Shown here: positions 62,364 to 64,000 of the stretch, in pieces
Numbering within the stretch: the first letter of the stretch is position 1
Layout: every line of letters begins with the position of its first letter
NCBI GenBank assembly: GCA_023400235.1
Contig: JAEXFI010000045.1
Location: 62,001 to 126,000 of the forward strand
Reading direction: 5' to 3'
Source of the DNA: Bacillota bacterium
Lineage (GTDB): Bacteria > Bacillota > Clostridia > Acetivibrionales > DSM-1351
DNA length: 64,000 bases
Made by a program: the position numbers and the translations under genes
The notes under the pieces: model-generated
Databases searched by the model: none
What the model was told of the DNA's origin: nothing
What the model saw: the letters and a program-made list of their open reading frames with translations, nothing else

Positions 62364-63968
62364 ATGATTAAATTAAAGAGAGTTGTTTCTCTGCTATGTG
62401 TGTTTGCAGTACTGACAGCATTTATGTTCGCAGGAACATTTACTGTAAATGCGGCCAATACCAATAATGATGACTGGCTGCATTGCAAAGGTGACAAAAT
62501 TTATGACATGAATGGAAATGAGGTTTGGCTTACAGGAGCCAACTGGTTTGGCTTCAATTGCAGCGAGAACGTATTTCACGGTGCCTGGTATGATGTTAAA
62601 ACAATCTTAACCAGTGTTGCCGACAGGGGAATCGGCTTGTTGAGAATACCTATTTCAACTGAGCTGCTTTACAGCTGGATGGCTGGAACCCCCAACAAGG
62701 TTTCCAGTGTCACAGCCGCCAATAACCCTCCTTATCATGTTTGCAATCCTGATTTCTATGACACTGCTACAGGAAAGACCAAAAACAGCATGGAAATATT
62801 CGATATAATCATGGGCTACTGCAAGGAACTTGGCATAAAAGTCATGATAGATGTGCACAGTCCTGATGCAAACAACTCCGGCCACATGTACCCTCTTTGG
62901 TATGGACTGACTACTCCTACGGCAGGAGAAATCACCACAAAGAAATGGATAGATACACTTGTATGGCTGGCCAACAAATACAAGAACGACGATACCATCC
63001 TGGCCTTTGATTTAAAGAATGAGCCCCACGGAAAACGTGGCTATACAGGTGGTACCGCTCCTTCGGACATGGCAAAATGGGATAATTCCACAGATGAAAA
63101 CAACTGGAAATACGCTGCTGAAAAATGCTCCAAGGCAATACTGGCAGTTAATCCAAAACTGTTAATGGTAATTGAAGGTGTAGAGCAATATCCTAAAACT
63201 GAAAAAGGCTATACCTATGACACACCGGATGTCTGGGGTGCATCAGGAGATGCTGCTCCCTGGCATGGTGCCTGGTGGGGCGGAAACTTAAGAGGTGTAA
63301 AGGATTATCCTGTAAATCTGGGCGCTTTAAACAGCCAGATAGTATACTCTCCGCATGATTACGGACCGTCAGTATATAACCAGACCTGGTTTGACAAGGA
63401 TTTCACGACACAGACGCTCCTTGACGATTACTGGTATGACTCCTGGGCATACATTGATGATAAGGGGATTGCTCCGCTTCTTATAGGTGAATGGGGCGGA
63501 CACATGGATGCCGGAAAGAATCAGAAATGGATGACCTTATTGAGAGATTACATGGTCAAAAACCGTATAAGCCATACCTTCTGGTGTATTAACCCAAATT
63601 CGGGGGATACAGGCGGATTGATAGGAAATGACTGGGCAACCTGGGATGAGGCAAAATATGCATTGTTAAAGCCTGCATTATGGCAGTCAAACGGAAAATT
63701 CATCGGACTGGATCACCAGATACCTTTGGGTTCCAAGGGCATCTCACTGGGCGAGTATTATGGCGGAAACATACCTGATCCTGATCCGGTTCTTCTGGGA
63801 GATGCAAATGAGGACGGAGCTGTAGATATTCTGGATTGCGCCCTTATCAAGCAGTATATACTCAATCCTGAGACAAAAATCAATGTAAAGAATGCGGATA
63901 TGAATTCTGACGGAGAGATAAATTCACTGGATTTTGCAGCACTGAAGGCTCAGCTGCTGAAGGTGTAG
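62364..63968 (+). CDS. cel5N: Endoglucanase Cel5N (GH5-dockerin)
   Basis: A 534-aa cellulase: signal peptide 1-30, GH5 domain about 33-440 (WLTGANWFGFNCSENVFHG, FDLKNEPHGKRGYTGG with the acid Glu, LLIGEWGGHMDAGKN with the nucleophile Glu), dockerin 479-534 (DANEDGAVDILD, DMNSDGEINSLD). The first loop has Ile-Leu and the second Ser-Leu at the recognition positions, and the second has Asn at position 9. It is the last complete gene; only 32 bases follow, so the operon end is outside the window. ATG 62364 follows AAGGGAG. Confidence 0.94.
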   Translation: MIKLKRVVSLLCVFAVLTAFMFAGTFTVNAANTNNDDWLHCKGDKIYDMNGNEVWLTGANWFGFNCSENVFHGAWYDVKTILTSVADRGIGLLRIPISTELLYSWMAGTPNKVSSVTAANNPPYHVCNPDFYDTATGKTKNSMEIFDIIMGYCKELGIKVMIDVHSPDANNSGHMYPLWYGLTTPTAGEITTKKWIDTLVWLANKYKNDDTILAFDLKNEPHGKRGYTGGTAPSDMAKWDNSTDENNWKYAAEKCSKAILAVNPKLLMVIEGVEQYPKTEKGYTYDTPDVWGASGDAAPWHGAWWGGNLRGVKDYPVNLGALNSQIVYSPHDYGPSVYNQTWFDKDFTTQTLLDDYWYDSWAYIDDKGIAPLLIGEWGGHMDAGKNQKWMTLLRDYMVKNRISHTFWCINPNSGDTGGLIGNDWATWDEAKYALLKPALWQSNGKFIGLDHQIPLGSKGISLGEYYGGNIPDPDPVLLGDANEDGAVDILDCALIKQYILNPETKINVKNADMNSDGEINSLDFAALKAQLLKV

Positions 63969-64000
63969 CAAAGGGGGCAATAGATAGCCCCTGCCTGTTA

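Overview
The window is AT-rich Firmicute chromosome. It reads as a mesophilic cellulolytic clostridium of the Ruminiclostridium (Clostridium cellulolyticum / josui / papyrosolvens) group. The right-hand 27 kb is a cip-cel cellulosome operon in the C. cellulolyticum gene order, and the rest is clostridial housekeeping DNA (mutS-mutL-miaA-hfq, lexA/yneA-like, Spo0E-like, KorAB). No rRNA, tRNA, CRISPR array or intact insertion sequence was seen.

Layout. 1-5522: mismatch repair and tRNA modification genes (mutS 3' part, mutL, miaA), then hfq. 5831-6944: lexA divergent from a LysM/YneA-like division inhibitor, with two SOS boxes between them. 7065-14820: a six-gene membrane complex related to hydrogenase-4/complex I. 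Its large subunit lacks the Ni-binding cysteines and its ferredoxin and small subunits are fused. 14924-18103: a small Cys-rich protein, a cysteine desulfurase, ThiI and a GreA-family factor. 18116-25815: a secreted 14-repeat propeller-like protein, a VanW protein, a DUF2225 protein, an AIR-synthase-like protein, glyA and proC. 26037-29889: an ABC-transporter relic followed by a Clo7bot-type peptide maturation cluster (Cys-rich precursor, radical SAM maturase, TIGR04066-like protein, acyl-carrier-related protein) that contains a 107-bp tandem duplication. 29910-35055: a tyrosine recombinase, a Spo0E-like peptide, a metallophosphoesterase and a two-subunit 2-oxoacid:ferredoxin oxidoreductase. 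35430-36566: a c-di-AMP (ydaO-type) riboswitch in front of an SH3-NlpC/P60 cell-wall hydrolase.

37429-63968: the cellulosome operon, all on the + strand: cipC, cel48F, cel8C, cel9G, cel9E, orfX, cel9H, cel9J, man5K, cel9M, a PL1 pectate lyase, rgl11Y, cel5N. The scaffoldin carries CBM3a followed by five strictly alternating X2-cohesin pairs. Every enzyme carries a dockerin with C. cellulolyticum-type recognition residues (mostly Ala/Ser followed by Ile/Leu). The products would be secreted and assembled on CipC to attack cellulose, mannan and pectin together. Intergenic hairpins occur after most of the first genes. A near-identical leader precedes cel9G and cel9H, and a dockerin-coding remnant lies between cel9M and the pectate lyase.

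The best candidates for new biology are the (X2-Coh)5 scaffoldin, the RNA structures inside the operon, the Clo7bot cluster with its duplicated ribosome-binding region, and the hydrogenase-like complex with no NiFe site. All family names come from motif recognition by eye; no database search was possible.
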